A stretch of 64,000 nucleotides of DNA from Candidatus Obscuribacterales bacterium (GTDB lineage Bacteria; Cyanobacteriota; Vampirovibrionia; Obscuribacterales; Obscuribacteraceae), in the NCBI GenBank assembly GCA_019637435.1, contig JAHBVO010000004.1:1-64000 (forward strand), written 5' to 3'. Below the pieces are notes generated by a model. That model was not told where the DNA came from. It saw only the letters and a list, made by a program, of their open reading frames with translations, and did not search any database. The translations under genes were made by a program, and so were the position numbers. Of this stretch, positions 55,295 through 64,000 are shown one piece after another; position 1 is the first letter of the stretch; each line of letters starts with the position of its first letter.

Positions 55295-55519
55295 TGTCGG
55301 ATAACTCTCATTGAGCCGGGGGGACCGCTGGTTCTTTCGAAATTACCCCGGCGTTTGCGGCGTGCCAATGCGGAAAACACGCAGGATGAAACGTCGCCTA
55401 TTGGCTCTGGCTGCGGAAAGTGGCAAGACTTGACGAAGAAATTTTTGTGCGCCTATTGCACGCAACCGGCGCGTCTGGCAAGACCCCTTTCATCAAAACT
55501 ATCGCAAAGACTCGCCATC

Positions 55520-56270
55520 CGGTAAGTGTGTGAAAAACCGATCAAGATTTCTCCAAATCGGATCGATTTTTGCCACATTTTCCAAAGTCCTCGAAGGTCA
55601 GGGCTCAAAGTAGCTCGACCCGCAGGACCCGGAGCTCACGACTCGAACTAACTCGCCCCTCGGGGACCTGGAGTTCACGACTCGAACTAGCTCGCCCCCT
55701 CGGGGACCCGGAGTTCACGACTCGAACTAGCTCCGCCCTCAAGGACCCGGAGTTCACGACTCGAACTGACCTTGCCAGCCGTGGGCGAAATTGCAAGTGT
55801 GCGTGTGCCATCCGGGGAGTGTGTGAAAAACCGATCAAGATTTCTCAAAATCGGATCGGTTTTTGCCACATTTTCCAAAGTCCTCGAAGGTCAGGGCTCA
55901 AAGTAGCTCGACCCGCAGGACCCGGAGTTCACGCCTCGAACTAGCTCGCCCCTCGGGGACCCGGAGCTCACGACTCGAACTAGCTCCGCCCTCAGGGACC
56001 TGGAGTTCACAACTCGAACTGACCTCGCCAGCGGGGGGGCGAAATTGCAAGTGTGCGTGCGCCATCCGGTAAGTGTGTGAAAAACCGATCAAGATTTCTC
56101 GAAATCGGATCGATTTTTGCCACATTTTCCAAAATCCGCGGGTCCCGCATGGTTTGGTGCTCGGATCGATTTTTGCCACATTTTCAAAATCCGCGGGTCC
56201 CGCATGATTTGGTGATCGGATCGATTTTTGCCACATTTCCAAAATCCTTGGCGGGACTGGGTGATTTACT
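55520..56270. repeat. nested repeats with GTGTGTGAAAAACCGATC and GAGTTCACGACTCGAACT units
   Basis: A large unit starts with GTGTGAAAAACCGATCAAG near 55527, 55820 and 56075 (spacings about 293 and 255). Inside, a 45-46-bp subunit, GGACCCGGAGTTCACGACTC and variants, repeats four and three times. The end (56100-56260) is a shorter unit, CGGATCGATTTTTGCCACAT, repeated three times. No gene. Confidence 0.88.
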
Positions 56271-56526
56271 CAGGAGTTCGTGAACTCCGGGGGCAGTCCA
56301 AAGCGCGTTCGGCGGAAGCGGGAGCCACTACTATACGATGTCGCGAAGGCGCGACAAAAACGCGAAACCAGGAGAGCCGCATGGGCTCCCCTGGTTCGCG
56401 AAATTTGTGCGCACTGTTCAGAACAAGCGCGCACACCGGCAGCCAGCTTCTGCGAGGCGAGTCGCTCCTTCAGCTACTGGCGAGCCGGCAACTGGCGAGC
56501 GACTCCCTCGGCTGCCAGCGAGCCGC

Positions 56527-57897
56527 TTAGGCTGCCAGTTTCGACTGGATTGCCTTGGCGCGAGCGACGAGGGCGAGCATCGCTGCCTTGCCGGCGAGCG
56601 GGTCGCTCTTGTAGGTGAGCCGCACCTGGACTTCCTCGACGTTGATGGCGTCGAATTCGGCCTTATGCGGAGCGAACGACTTGTCGCCCGCCTGTGCCCA
56701 CTTCATCTCGATGTCCGCCTGCACGGCGTCCAGCTCCGAACCGGCGGCGAGCGCCTCGTTGAGCGACTTCATGATGCCGGCCAGCGCCTTGTTGGTCTGG
56801 TCGAACAGCGTCGCCATCGAGTTGAGCAGCTCGGACGGCTTGTAGTCGTTCTTCACGACCAGCCCGCCGAACAGCGTGGCGTCTTCGAGGGCGATGTCCG
56901 CACCGGTGACCGAGATGGTCTGGTTCTGCAGCATCTCGCGCACGCCCTTGTAGTCGCCCTTCTGCCAGACCTTGTGCGCCTCTTCGAGGTGCGCGTTCGC
57001 CTTCGAGCGACGCGCGGAGAAGTCGGCGAAGTTGGTGAGGGCCGCTTCGTACTGAGCTTTCGTCGAGCCCGAGAACTTGCCCTTCCAGTCGCCCTGGTCC
57101 TGGATGAAGCCCAGGTAGCCACCGCGAAGCTTGAGATAGAGCGCGTTGGCGGACTCCATCTTCTCGTTCCACTCGTTGAAGAGTGGCTCGACCTGCGCCT
57201 TGAGGTCCTTGGCGCCCTTGGAGCGCACGACGAAGAAGGCGACGGCGCCGCCGGCGACGAGCAGAATCAGGAAGTAGATCGGCAGCTGCCCCATGAAGTC
57301 GGAGCGGTCCTTGGCGCTTTGCTGCGCGGCGTTGTAGTCGTCGACGACCTTGTTGACACCGCCGGCGATACCGAGGAAGGCGCCCTTCGGATCCTGCGGC
57401 ATGTACTTGCGCACAGCCGGAACGACCGGGCCGTCAGCGGCATCGAGCATGCTCTTGCCCAGTCCGTACGTCTTCAGATTGGCGCCGGCGTTGACCGCGA
57501 CCCAACCTTCCGACGGGTTCGATGCGCTGCGCATCCAGACCATCAGGACATAGTTGTCCGAAGGGAAACCGTTGGCGCCGCCCCACCGCAGAAGCAGCTG
57601 GTCGAGCCAATCGGCTGCGAGGTTGCCGCCGCCGCGCTCGGTCGTTTGCTGGACGACGACCGAGATGTAGACGACACAGTGCGCGGAGCCGGCGTCCTTG
57701 AGCTTGGATTCGAGCCCGGAGAGCGACACCGGAAAGTCCGGATGATTCGCCACTGCCGGGTCGATGTAGACCTGCGTGCCGGCGCTGAAGTTGGGCCGGT
57801 ACGGGGTGGTCTGCGCTGACGCCATGGACGGGGCCATTGCGAACAGCGCGACAACCGCGATCACGAGCATCCTCGTGATATTCGAAAAGAGTTTCAT
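56527..57897 (-). CDS. TPM-domain membrane protein (456 aa)
   Basis: Shorter paralog of the protein at 48.9-51.9 kb. Signal peptide (about 1-28), TPM domain (about 35-195; FSAGTQVYIDP, HCVVYISVVVQQ, DNYVLMVWMRS), one transmembrane helix (about 208-228), then a helical cytosolic part with the same motifs as the large protein (NALYLKLR, GFIQDQGDWKGKF, ATLFGGLV). The Gly-rich tail is absent. The ATG at 57897 has GGAG six bases upstream. It follows NAD kinase by 37 bases in one operon. Confidence 0.87.
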   Translation of the reverse strand: MKLFSNITRMLVIAVVALFAMAPSMASAQTTPYRPNFSAGTQVYIDPAVANHPDFPVSLSGLESKLKDAGSAHCVVYISVVVQQTTERGGGNLAADWLDQLLLRWGGANGFPSDNYVLMVWMRSASNPSEGWVAVNAGANLKTYGLGKSMLDAADGPVVPAVRKYMPQDPKGAFLGIAGGVNKVVDDYNAAQQSAKDRSDFMGQLPIYFLILLVAGGAVAFFVVRSKGAKDLKAQVEPLFNEWNEKMESANALYLKLRGGYLGFIQDQGDWKGKFSGSTKAQYEAALTNFADFSARRSKANAHLEEAHKVWQKGDYKGVREMLQNQTISVTGADIALEDATLFGGLVVKNDYKPSELLNSMATLFDQTNKALAGIMKSLNEALAAGSELDAVQADIEMKWAQAGDKSFAPHKAEFDAINVEEVQVRLTYKSDPLAGKAAMLALVARAKAIQSKLAA

Positions 57898-57934
57898 GCG
57901 TTTCTCCATAGGAATCTTCGGGTTGCGATTGGCT

Positions 57935-58894
57935 CTACGCCCACGAATCCGACTTGTAGCGGTCGTGGCACGCCGGGTCGACGTAGGCGCGGAGCGGAGA
58001 CTCATGCACGGTGACGGTCAGTTTTGCGCCGTGCGGAAACGGGCGCTGGATGTGCGCTCCGTCGATGTACAACATGCCGTCGATCATCTCGGATGTGACG
58101 ACGAGCTTGCCGTCGACGACCTCGCCGCCCCGCAGAGGGAAGCTGACGCTGGGCGTCTTGAACGGTTTGTCCACCCAGAAGGCGAACGTCTCGTCGGTGA
58201 TGTCGGCGATGGGACCCGCCGCCGAGCGCATGAAGCCGGTCGAGCCGCTCGGGGTGGAGATGATGAGACCGGACGATTTGTGGCTCGCCGTCTCGCCTCC
58301 CACTTCGAGCTTGTAGCGACTGGTTCCAGCCGGGACGATGTGCGCGAGGAGAACCTCGTTGAGAACTGGGATGTCGACGACCTCTTCGTCCAGCGTCAAC
58401 TTGAGACGCAGGAGCGATGAGGGTTTTCGACGTCCCGAGAGAATCGAACTGAGAGCGGCTTCGAAACCGCTGCGATCGGTCAGGCAGAAGTGCCCGAAAC
58501 TGGAATGCGGAGCGCTGTTGACGCCCAGCATCGGCACGTCGTTGAGCACAGAGTGAGACGCGTCGAGGAAGGTGCCGTCACCGCCTACGGTGATGACCAT
58601 CTCTTCATCGTCGCGAATCTCGAAGTGCTCGCCTGGATGCCGAATGACGCACCGAGCGTCAATCCCATGATCGCTCAAAACACTTACCACGTGCTGAAGC
58701 GACTGGTCGTGCTCCAGCTGCGTGCGCACAAGACGCTCATGGTCAGCCGAGTTCGGCACCAGGAGCTTCTTGAGCCGCTGATCGTCGGATGCTTCAGCCA
58801 GCGCTTTGAGCGGCTGTTTCACGACGACAAGAACGCGCTTCCGGCTTGCGGCGATGGTATCGCCCGAGCCGTCTTCGGTTTGAGTATTGCTCAA
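57935..58894 (-). CDS. nadK: NAD kinase
   Basis: A 319-residue kinase that phosphorylates NAD to NADP using ATP. GGDGT is at 104-108 (VITVGGDGTFLDAS), followed by MLGVNSAPHSSFGHF, the NE motif in VLNEVLL and TPSGSTGFM, a variant of the usual TPTGSTAY. Length is typical (about 290-320). It leads an operon with the TPM-domain protein. Together with the NadE-like gene at 3 kb it adds to NAD cofactor supply. Confidence 0.92.
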   Translation of the reverse strand: MSNTQTEDGSGDTIAASRKRVLVVVKQPLKALAEASDDQRLKKLLVPNSADHERLVRTQLEHDQSLQHVVSVLSDHGIDARCVIRHPGEHFEIRDDEEMVITVGGDGTFLDASHSVLNDVPMLGVNSAPHSSFGHFCLTDRSGFEAALSSILSGRRKPSSLLRLKLTLDEEVVDIPVLNEVLLAHIVPAGTSRYKLEVGGETASHKSSGLIISTPSGSTGFMRSAAGPIADITDETFAFWVDKPFKTPSVSFPLRGGEVVDGKLVVTSEMIDGMLYIDGAHIQRPFPHGAKLTVTVHESPLRAYVDPACHDRYKSDSWA

Positions 58895-59705
58895 ATCATG
58901 TCCTCTCTATTGAGTTAGCGAGAACCCGCATGGTGTGCGGGGTACATGAAATCGGCGGAGGCTGCAAATCGGGTCACGACCGCACCACGCCGTAGAGACT
59001 CACGCGCGACGAACAAAGTCGAGTCTCTGCCAAACGCTCAAAAGTGACGCGCTCGGAGATGGAAAAGACTTGTGAGATGAAACTAGGCTGTCGCGGTGAG
59101 TTTTAGAACAGAAGAAGATGTATAAGGGGAGAATAGAAATTAGCTAAGTTGCCAAGCAAGGTTTAAAGCCGTTTATGCTCAATTTCAAATCTAAATCTCA
59201 TTTCAACTAATGCAGTGCTCTGTCGGTTTATGCGCGGCGGTTTTGGGTGAAGCTTGTGTGTGGGCTGGGTTTGCAAGAGGGGGCGGAGCGATGCTTTGCT
59301 CGCGTCAAGTCGCGCTAGGCGGTTGCTGGCTCGAGTCTGCTGTCGAGATCTCTTGACAAGGTGGTTCTAGAATGGCAAGTCGATCAAGCTGGTTCTTGAA
59401 TGACAAGTCGATACTGATCCTCGTTCTCCTAAATCTTGAGAGTGAGCGGTAGATGGTTCGGACACCGTGATGGAGGAAGGCAAAAAGCAGCATGGACTCA
59501 TGAGTTGCAGAGAGCTGCTGGTGTTTGCCGTGTTGCGACGCAATTTGTGTTTCTGACGAAATCGTTTCGCTCTGTGGTTTGAACGCAACTGGATTGATGA
59601 ATTTGAAAAGTGTTCGAGCTAGTGCGATTGAGCGAGACGAAGAAAGGCTGTGGGTTTTGAACAAGATTGTTTCAAGCTGTTTTGGAACGAAACCGTTTGC
59701 GCCTT
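58895..59705. other. spacer with no recognised gene
   Basis: Holds the nadK leader and about 600 bases with only short frames. The frame 59305-59814 minus shows no motif, and overlaps the end of a better gene. Confidence 0.5.
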
Positions 59706-59942
59706 TTAACGCTCTACTTCGAAGACGCCTTGCGGGGCGATTTGTTGAGACGTCAGGAAGTCGACGATCAGTTGTTTCTGCTCTTTGTTCAGAATTTCTA
59801 GAGCCATTCCGCAAACTGAATCTGTCAGACCAGGCGGAGTGGGAGTCGGACGAAACCGAAAGTTCTTTTCTTTCGCCGATTTCAGCGCCTTTTCGGCGGC
59901 GAGCACTTTGTGTGTAGTTTCAAAAGTGATGATAATTCGCAT
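59706..59942 (-). CDS. DUF3343 family protein (putative Se/S carrier)
   Basis: A 78-residue protein. MRIIITFETTHKVLAAEKALKSA matches the DUF3343 start, with Cys44-Gly45 (DSVCGMALEI) the conserved CG, and RPTPTPPG in place of the usual proline/arginine stretch. The family is thought to carry sulfur or selenium and sits next to or is fused to cysteine-desulfurase-like enzymes. Such an enzyme starts at 63441. ATG at 59942 is chosen over an upstream TTG; AAGG lies about ten bases before it. Confidence 0.75.
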   Translation of the reverse strand: MRIIITFETTHKVLAAEKALKSAKEKNFRFRPTPTPPGLTDSVCGMALEILNKEQKQLIVDFLTSQQIAPQGVFEVER

Positions 59943-60095
59943 GCGCTGCGGACCTTCGTTGTTTCTGAAATTGTTGAACAAAATAACATGTCAGGGGATT
60001 TTATCGGACGGTTTTTGGGAAAGTTAGCTACAGGTAAAAAATTTTCGAAATCCCGATAGATTTGTGAGAGCTCGCTTCCCTGCTTGATTTTCCGG

Positions 60096-60104
60096 TGTTA
60101 TACT
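60096..60104 (+). promoter_or_regulatory. candidate extended -10 promoter (TGTTATACT)
   Basis: TG-T-TATACT, 24 bases upstream of the zinc-ribbon gene start. No good -35 box. Confidence 0.4.
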
Positions 60105-60127
60105 GCGAATAGAATGAGAGGTTTACT

Positions 60128-60340
60128 ATGCAGTACTTTCTATGCCCGCGTTGTAATTTTAAAGTCCCAGGCAATCGCAGAACTTGCCACACGTGCGGTT
60201 ATGAAGTGCCGAAATCGGCTGCCAGTGCGCCTGTGGAGCAAGAGTCGAAGTCATTGAACCGTAAGGGCAATGTTTGGGCGAAGGTACTTGGCTTCAGTCA
60301 AAACGACACGAAGCGTGATGAGAACCCGGCTCTGAGCTAG
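60128..60340 (+). CDS. small zinc-ribbon protein (70 aa)
   Basis: CPRC near residue 6 and CHTCG near residue 20 form a classical zinc ribbon; the rest is polar and probably disordered. A short gene with its own promoter-like box and a strong terminator, which supports it being real. Role unknown; such ribbons often bind nucleic acid or proteins. Confidence 0.7.
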   Translation: MQYFLCPRCNFKVPGNRRTCHTCGYEVPKSAASAPVEQESKSLNRKGNVWAKVLGFSQNDTKRDENPALS

Positions 60341-60380
60341 TTCATTCAACAATTCTGTGCCCCGCCCGTGGTGGCACTTG

Positions 60381-60415
60381 AAACGCGGCTCGTCAGGCGC
60401 CGCGTTTTTTTTTTT
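60381..60415 (+). terminator. rho-independent terminator
   Basis: A 9-bp stem AAACGCGGC/GCCGCGTTT with 9-base loop and a run of eleven T in total, 40 bases after the stop of the zinc-ribbon gene. Confidence 0.95.
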
Positions 60416-60466
60416 GTGCTGCGGGACTACTGTGCTTTAGTTGTTCTGCGCAAAACGATAGCGCCA

Positions 60467-60540
60467 GGCCGTGGCGGACGCGGTGCGGAGCTGGCCGTGG
60501 CGGACGCGGTGCGGAGCTGGCCGTGGCGGACGCGGAGCGG
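60467..60540. repeat. 26-bp tandem repeat, nearly three copies
   Basis: GGCCGTGGCGGACGCGGTGC starts at 60467, 60493 and 60519. It lies between the terminator and the end of the lytic transglycosylase gene. Confidence 0.92.
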
Positions 60541-60546
60541 GCGAGG

Positions 60547-63147
60547 TTAGTTTTTGTGTTGATGCAGGTAGAGTTGTTCGTAGTTCCAGTAATGCGAGAA
60601 CACTTTGCGAACGTAATCGCGTGTCTCATCGTACGGGATGTTTTCGACGTAGACGTCCATATCTGATATGCCCTGCGCCTGGTGCTGTTTTAGCCACCTG
60701 GCGACGGCGTTTGGACCGCCGTTGTAGCTCGCCACTGCGAGCATGGCGTTATTATTGGCGCGCTTCAAGACCGAGGCAACATAGGCGGTTCCGAGCCGGA
60801 TGTTGATATCGGGCGTGAAAATATCTTCGGTTGCGTTGAGTGTGATGCCATTATGTTTGGCGACACCATAGGCGGTGCCCTTCAATAATTGCATTAAACC
60901 CATCGCGTTGGATCGGCTCAGCGCCTTGTAATCGTAACGAGACTCCTGGCGAATGAGTCCATGAATCAGAAGCGGATCGAGGTTGTGTTTGCGAGCTTCG
61001 CGCTCGATGATATTGCCGTATGCCAGTGGGAATGCGAACCTCCAGCGAGGCGTCTGCTGTGGGTGCCCTTCAAGATTGACGGATGCGTTTGCGTTGGCTT
61101 TGAGAGTCTGACCTTGTTTCAGCAATACCCAGGCTTTGATCTCCTGAGGAACTTTTCCGGTCGCATACTTGAACGCTTCGTCGTACTGCCGCAGCCAGAG
61201 CAAGGTCGCGGCTGTTTCGCCGATGGATGATGGAACCTTTTGCCAGTGGAACAGCACTGGTGGTTCTGGCCAATTCCAGTTGGGGTCAGGGTTTGCGCGT
61301 CCAATCGTGAATGACCATTTGCGGTCGGCGACCGGTTTATCCGTTCCTACCGAACGCAGGTGCGCGGCGCAGGCTTTGGATCTGTAGCCGTAGTAGCTGC
61401 CCGGAAATTGTTGGTCGCAGTAGTCGTAACTGGCGATGGCCTGTGTCTTTTGACCGAGTGCTTCTTGCAGTTTGCCGCGCCAGAAAGCAAATTTAGGGCC
61501 GATGTGCGTGTGTGCGTATTTCGCCATAGCCTTGTCGCAGTGCGCGAGTGCCTGGGTGAAGAAGGCTTTTTTGTTCGGTGCCGGCGCTGCGTATCCCTGC
61601 TTCGCCGAACTCCAGATCAGCCACCATGCGGATTCCGGTGCATACTGCGAGGTCGGGCGTTCTGCGATCAGGCGCGCATAGTATGGTGCACCTTGCGGGG
61701 TACCAAGCCGTTTTGCAACGTTCCATAACGCTTCATCCAGTTGACCGGGATTGCGTTTCAATATCTCTTGCCAGAGAGCCAGAGCCTCTTTCGATGTGAC
61801 GGGCTTGCAAAATGCTGATGCCACATCTGGTATCGCAGAGTTTTTTGGTTCCGCTTCTACCGCCTGGAGTAAGGCTGTGACGCCTTCTGCGCGGCGACCG
61901 GTTTTCAAAAGACACACGGAACGGTAAATGTTTTTGCTGCCGATCTGATCCCAGGTGGCGACTGCATCGGCATAGCGACCGTGTTTGTAGAGCGCCATGG
62001 CGATCAGGGCGCGGTCGTTTGCGGTCAGTTCGATCTGCGGGGCGAGCGTCGCGTTTTGGCTGGAAGCCGCTGCCTTGGGGTTTTGAAGGTTGGAAACAGC
62101 TGCGCTCGGGTTCTGCCCCGCGTTTCTATTCAATGTGCTCCCGCTTGCATTGCCTGGAGCGCCATTGTTTTCGCTCACGGGCGCAGAGCCGGAACTCGCT
62201 CCAGCAGTGGGTGTTGGCGTGGCGGCGTCGACCATGAGCTGAACTATTTTTAGCGCGTTTTTGCCTTGTGGGCAGACTTGCAGGTAGTGGCGAAACTCTT
62301 TGAGTGCGGTTTTCCAGTCGCGTTCGGTTTCAAGTGAAATGGAACCTAAATACCATGATGCGCCGGTTGCGTACTCCGTGTCCGGGTACAGCTCTCGGAC
62401 TCGCTCGAAAACGTTGGTCGCGGATCCAAAGTCTTTTGCGCGATAGAAAGATTCGCCGAGTCTGTAGATTGCCTCTGGAAGAGCCGGATCGCGTTTTGCA
62501 TGGTGAACAGTGACGCCGGTTTGACTGGACTGTGACTTCGCTTTCTCGGTTGCCGCGCGGGCTGCGGCCTCGGCTTTCTTTAGCAGCGGCGATAAAACCG
62601 CTTGCACTTTCTTCTCGTCATTGGCTGCTGATGCGATATCCGCTGCGTGCGTGCGCGCGGGAGTCGCTAGGGCGTCGTTGCCCGCCGCTTCTACGAATAG
62701 GTCAAACGCTTCTTGTTGTGCCTCGGGAGACGGTTGCTGAATTAGAATGCTGCCGAGCAGGTATGCGGAGAGTTGCTTCTCGTGCGGCGGCGCGAAAAGG
62801 TTTTTGCGCAGATTGCGCAGCAATTCGATTGAATGTGCGGGCGGCGACTGTTTTACCGAACCGACGGCATCGCGTAATTCCTTCGAGACCTTCATGAATC
62901 CCGGCTCTAGCTGCGGCGAGACTGCTACGCGTTTCTGCTCCGAGGTGACGGCAGTGGCGGCGGTGGTGGCGTCTTCGGCGGCTTCGTTCTCGCCGGCTGA
63001 GGTGTCGTCTTCCGGGCGGACCGCTCCGCTTGGCGTGATGGCGGGCATGATGTCGTCGTCGGGCGGCGTTTGTGCCGTCGAGGAGCAGCCGACGGTCAGC
63101 GCCAGGGTGGCGGCAATCGGCAAAAACAAATACGGATATTTGCGCAA
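60547..63147 (-). CDS. Slt-type lytic transglycosylase lipoprotein
   Basis: An 866-residue lipoprotein. The TTG at 63147 is inferred as start because it yields a lipoprotein signal (RKYPYLFLPIAATLALTVGC, Cys at 21); the frame runs on to 63456 without any signal. A disordered acidic linker is followed by a long alpha-helical superhelix with TPR-like units (about 85-680) and a C-terminal SLT domain (about 700-855) with catalytic Glu in LIRQESRYDYKALS, then MGLMQLL and YNGGPNAVARWL. It cleaves peptidoglycan glycan strands to anhydro-muropeptides. Longer than E. coli Slt70 (about 620 residues). Confidence 0.88.
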   Translation of the reverse strand: MRKYPYLFLPIAATLALTVGCSSTAQTPPDDDIMPAITPSGAVRPEDDTSAGENEAAEDATTAATAVTSEQKRVAVSPQLEPGFMKVSKELRDAVGSVKQSPPAHSIELLRNLRKNLFAPPHEKQLSAYLLGSILIQQPSPEAQQEAFDLFVEAAGNDALATPARTHAADIASAANDEKKVQAVLSPLLKKAEAAARAATEKAKSQSSQTGVTVHHAKRDPALPEAIYRLGESFYRAKDFGSATNVFERVRELYPDTEYATGASWYLGSISLETERDWKTALKEFRHYLQVCPQGKNALKIVQLMVDAATPTPTAGASSGSAPVSENNGAPGNASGSTLNRNAGQNPSAAVSNLQNPKAAASSQNATLAPQIELTANDRALIAMALYKHGRYADAVATWDQIGSKNIYRSVCLLKTGRRAEGVTALLQAVEAEPKNSAIPDVASAFCKPVTSKEALALWQEILKRNPGQLDEALWNVAKRLGTPQGAPYYARLIAERPTSQYAPESAWWLIWSSAKQGYAAPAPNKKAFFTQALAHCDKAMAKYAHTHIGPKFAFWRGKLQEALGQKTQAIASYDYCDQQFPGSYYGYRSKACAAHLRSVGTDKPVADRKWSFTIGRANPDPNWNWPEPPVLFHWQKVPSSIGETAATLLWLRQYDEAFKYATGKVPQEIKAWVLLKQGQTLKANANASVNLEGHPQQTPRWRFAFPLAYGNIIEREARKHNLDPLLIHGLIRQESRYDYKALSRSNAMGLMQLLKGTAYGVAKHNGITLNATEDIFTPDINIRLGTAYVASVLKRANNNAMLAVASYNGGPNAVARWLKQHQAQGISDMDVYVENIPYDETRDYVRKVFSHYWNYEQLYLHQHKN

Positions 63148-63440
63148 GGCGGGCTCGTCAAGACTGTTGGTAAGGGAATAAAGCGCTATGCTAGCATAGC
63201 CAATCGGACGGCTCCATAATGAAGAAGGTTCCGTCTCGGTTTGCAAATCTGGCGAACGATTGCCGTGGCGATGGTGCGGGTGGCGTGATGCGGTGGTGCG
63301 GAGGCTGGTCTTCGGTGGTGCGGAGGGCGGCGGTAGGCTGGAAACGGGGCTTCGATGGTGCGCGAAGCGTGCGAGGCAATGGCAATTTGGCTCATGAGGT
63401 GGTGCGGCGGGGGGGCGTGCGGTTTTAGGAGGTTGCGAGC
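63148..63440. other. divergent spacer rich in GGTGCGG motifs
   Basis: GGTGCGG and related GGTG words recur from 63270 to 63420, with no gene seen. It holds the promoters of both divergent genes. Confidence 0.5.
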
Positions 63441-64000
63441 ATGAACGCGAAGACAATCTATTTCGACAACGCGGCGTCTAGCTTCCCGAAGCCGGATGCG
63501 GTGATCAATGCGTCCGCGGATTTCCTGCGCTCCTGCGGCAATCCGGGGCGGGGCGCGCATGCTTTTGCGCTTGAGGGCGCGCGAAAAATTTTCGAGGCGC
63601 GCGAGAAGGTCGCGGATTTTCTGGGAGTGAAACAGACCGAGCGATTGGTTTTTACGCCTGGTTGCACCGCTTCGCTCAACATGGCGTTGAAGGGGTTTGC
63701 GGCTGCCGGTGGGCTTGGGCAGGGCGATCTCGTGATTGTCAGTTCGCTCGAGCACAACTCCATGATGCGTCCGCTGCAGCAAATGAAGGAAACTATCGGC
63801 ATCGACTTTGCTGTCTGTGACGCGGGTGAGAGCTTTGAAAGTGACTTGCAGCAAATGGTGGACGAGAGAAAGCCGAAACTGGTGGCGTTGACGTGGGCGA
63901 GCAATGTGACTGGAGAAGTGCTGCCCATCAGTTCTATAGCGAAGTTTCTGCAAGCTAAACAGATTCCGCTGCTCGTTGATGGCGCGCAGACTGCGGGAAA
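63441..64000 (+). CDS. cysteine desulfurase family protein (class V aminotransferase), cut by window end
   Basis: The first 186 residues of a PLP enzyme of the type often annotated as cysteine desulfurase family protein: IYFDNAASSFPKPDAV, NPGRGAHAFA, SLEHNSMMRPL with the His that stacks on PLP, LVALTWASNVTGEVLP and PLLVDGAQTAG with the Asp that contacts the ring nitrogen. The Schiff-base Lys lies beyond the window. AGGAGG precedes the ATG. Opposite the DUF3343 gene at 59.7 kb; the two families are common partners in sulfur or selenium transfer. Confidence 0.88.
   Translation, partial: MNAKTIYFDNAASSFPKPDAVINASADFLRSCGNPGRGAHAFALEGARKIFEAREKVADFLGVKQTERLVFTPGCTASLNMALKGFAAAGGLGQGDLVIVSSLEHNSMMRPLQQMKETIGIDFAVCDAGESFESDLQQMVDERKPKLVALTWASNVTGEVLPISSIAKFLQAKQIPLLVDGAQTAG

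Noticed and set aside
55520..56270. CRISPR array or integron attC sites
   Set aside because: Nested tandem units with conserved, not variable, interiors; no integrase or cas gene.
59305..59814. 169-codon minus-strand frame
   Set aside because: No motif, ordinary composition, and overlap with the better supported DUF3343 gene.

Overview
The window is bacterial chromosome: compact intron-free genes with Shine-Dalgarno sites, lipoprotein signal peptides, an LpxH-like phosphoesterase and a Slt-type lytic transglycosylase suggest a diderm envelope. No rRNA, tRNA, ribosomal protein or replication gene was found, so taxonomy is weakly constrained. My best guess is a Melainabacteria/Obscuribacterales-like lineage or another little-studied diderm; this is inference only. 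There is no prophage module, transposase or CRISPR array. Genes are mostly single units or short operons separated by 0.3-1.5 kb spacers full of palindromic and tandem repeats.

Layout. 0.7-2.8 kb: small hypothetical proteins. 2.2-4.3 kb (-): SDR oxidoreductase, NadE-like NAD synthase and a small membrane protein. 4.9-5.3 kb: 102-bp array of paired palindromes. 5.4-7.6 kb: TPR protein, His-tailed EamA transporter, small membrane protein. 8.6-17.5 kb (+): M48 protease, repeat lipoprotein, S53 peptidase, class I glutamine amidotransferase-like hydrolase, and a TldD/TldE pair. 18.0-21.6 kb: a PLD-nuclease/XRE fusion, an LpxH-like phosphoesterase and a frameshifted metallophosphoesterase. 22.4-31.1 kb: hypothetical proteins, a large SPFH protein with tandem N-terminal modules, and a DyP peroxidase. 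31.9-36.6 kb (-): an ASCH protein with an extra N-terminal domain, a zinc-ribbon protein, and a nucleoside salvage operon (deoB, a degenerate PNP-like protein, PNP). 37-45 kb (+): secreted protein, MerR-like regulator, HD-domain protein, second TPR protein, glycogen debranching enzyme. 45.6-58.9 kb (-): three tandem, frameshifted copies of a membrane coiled-coil gene, a 1000-residue TPM-domain protein, a second PLD-XRE fusion, and an NAD kinase/TPM-protein pair, with a lone M17 N-terminal domain on the + strand. 59.7-64 kb: DUF3343 protein, zinc ribbon protein, lytic transglycosylase lipoprotein, and the start of a cysteine desulfurase.

How it fits together. Proteolysis and envelope upkeep (M48, S53, TldD/E, SPFH, TPM proteins, lytic transglycosylase) and NAD and nucleoside metabolism (NadE-like, NadK, DeoB, PNP) dominate. 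The most unusual items are two paralogous single-HKD PLD nuclease-XRE fusions, the triplicated coiled-coil gene whose first 101 residues are identical in all copies while all three later lose frame, an SPFH protein laid out like a major vault protein, a PNP-like protein without the N-terminal half, and a dispersed family of hairpin repeats that changes sequence but keeps its pairing.
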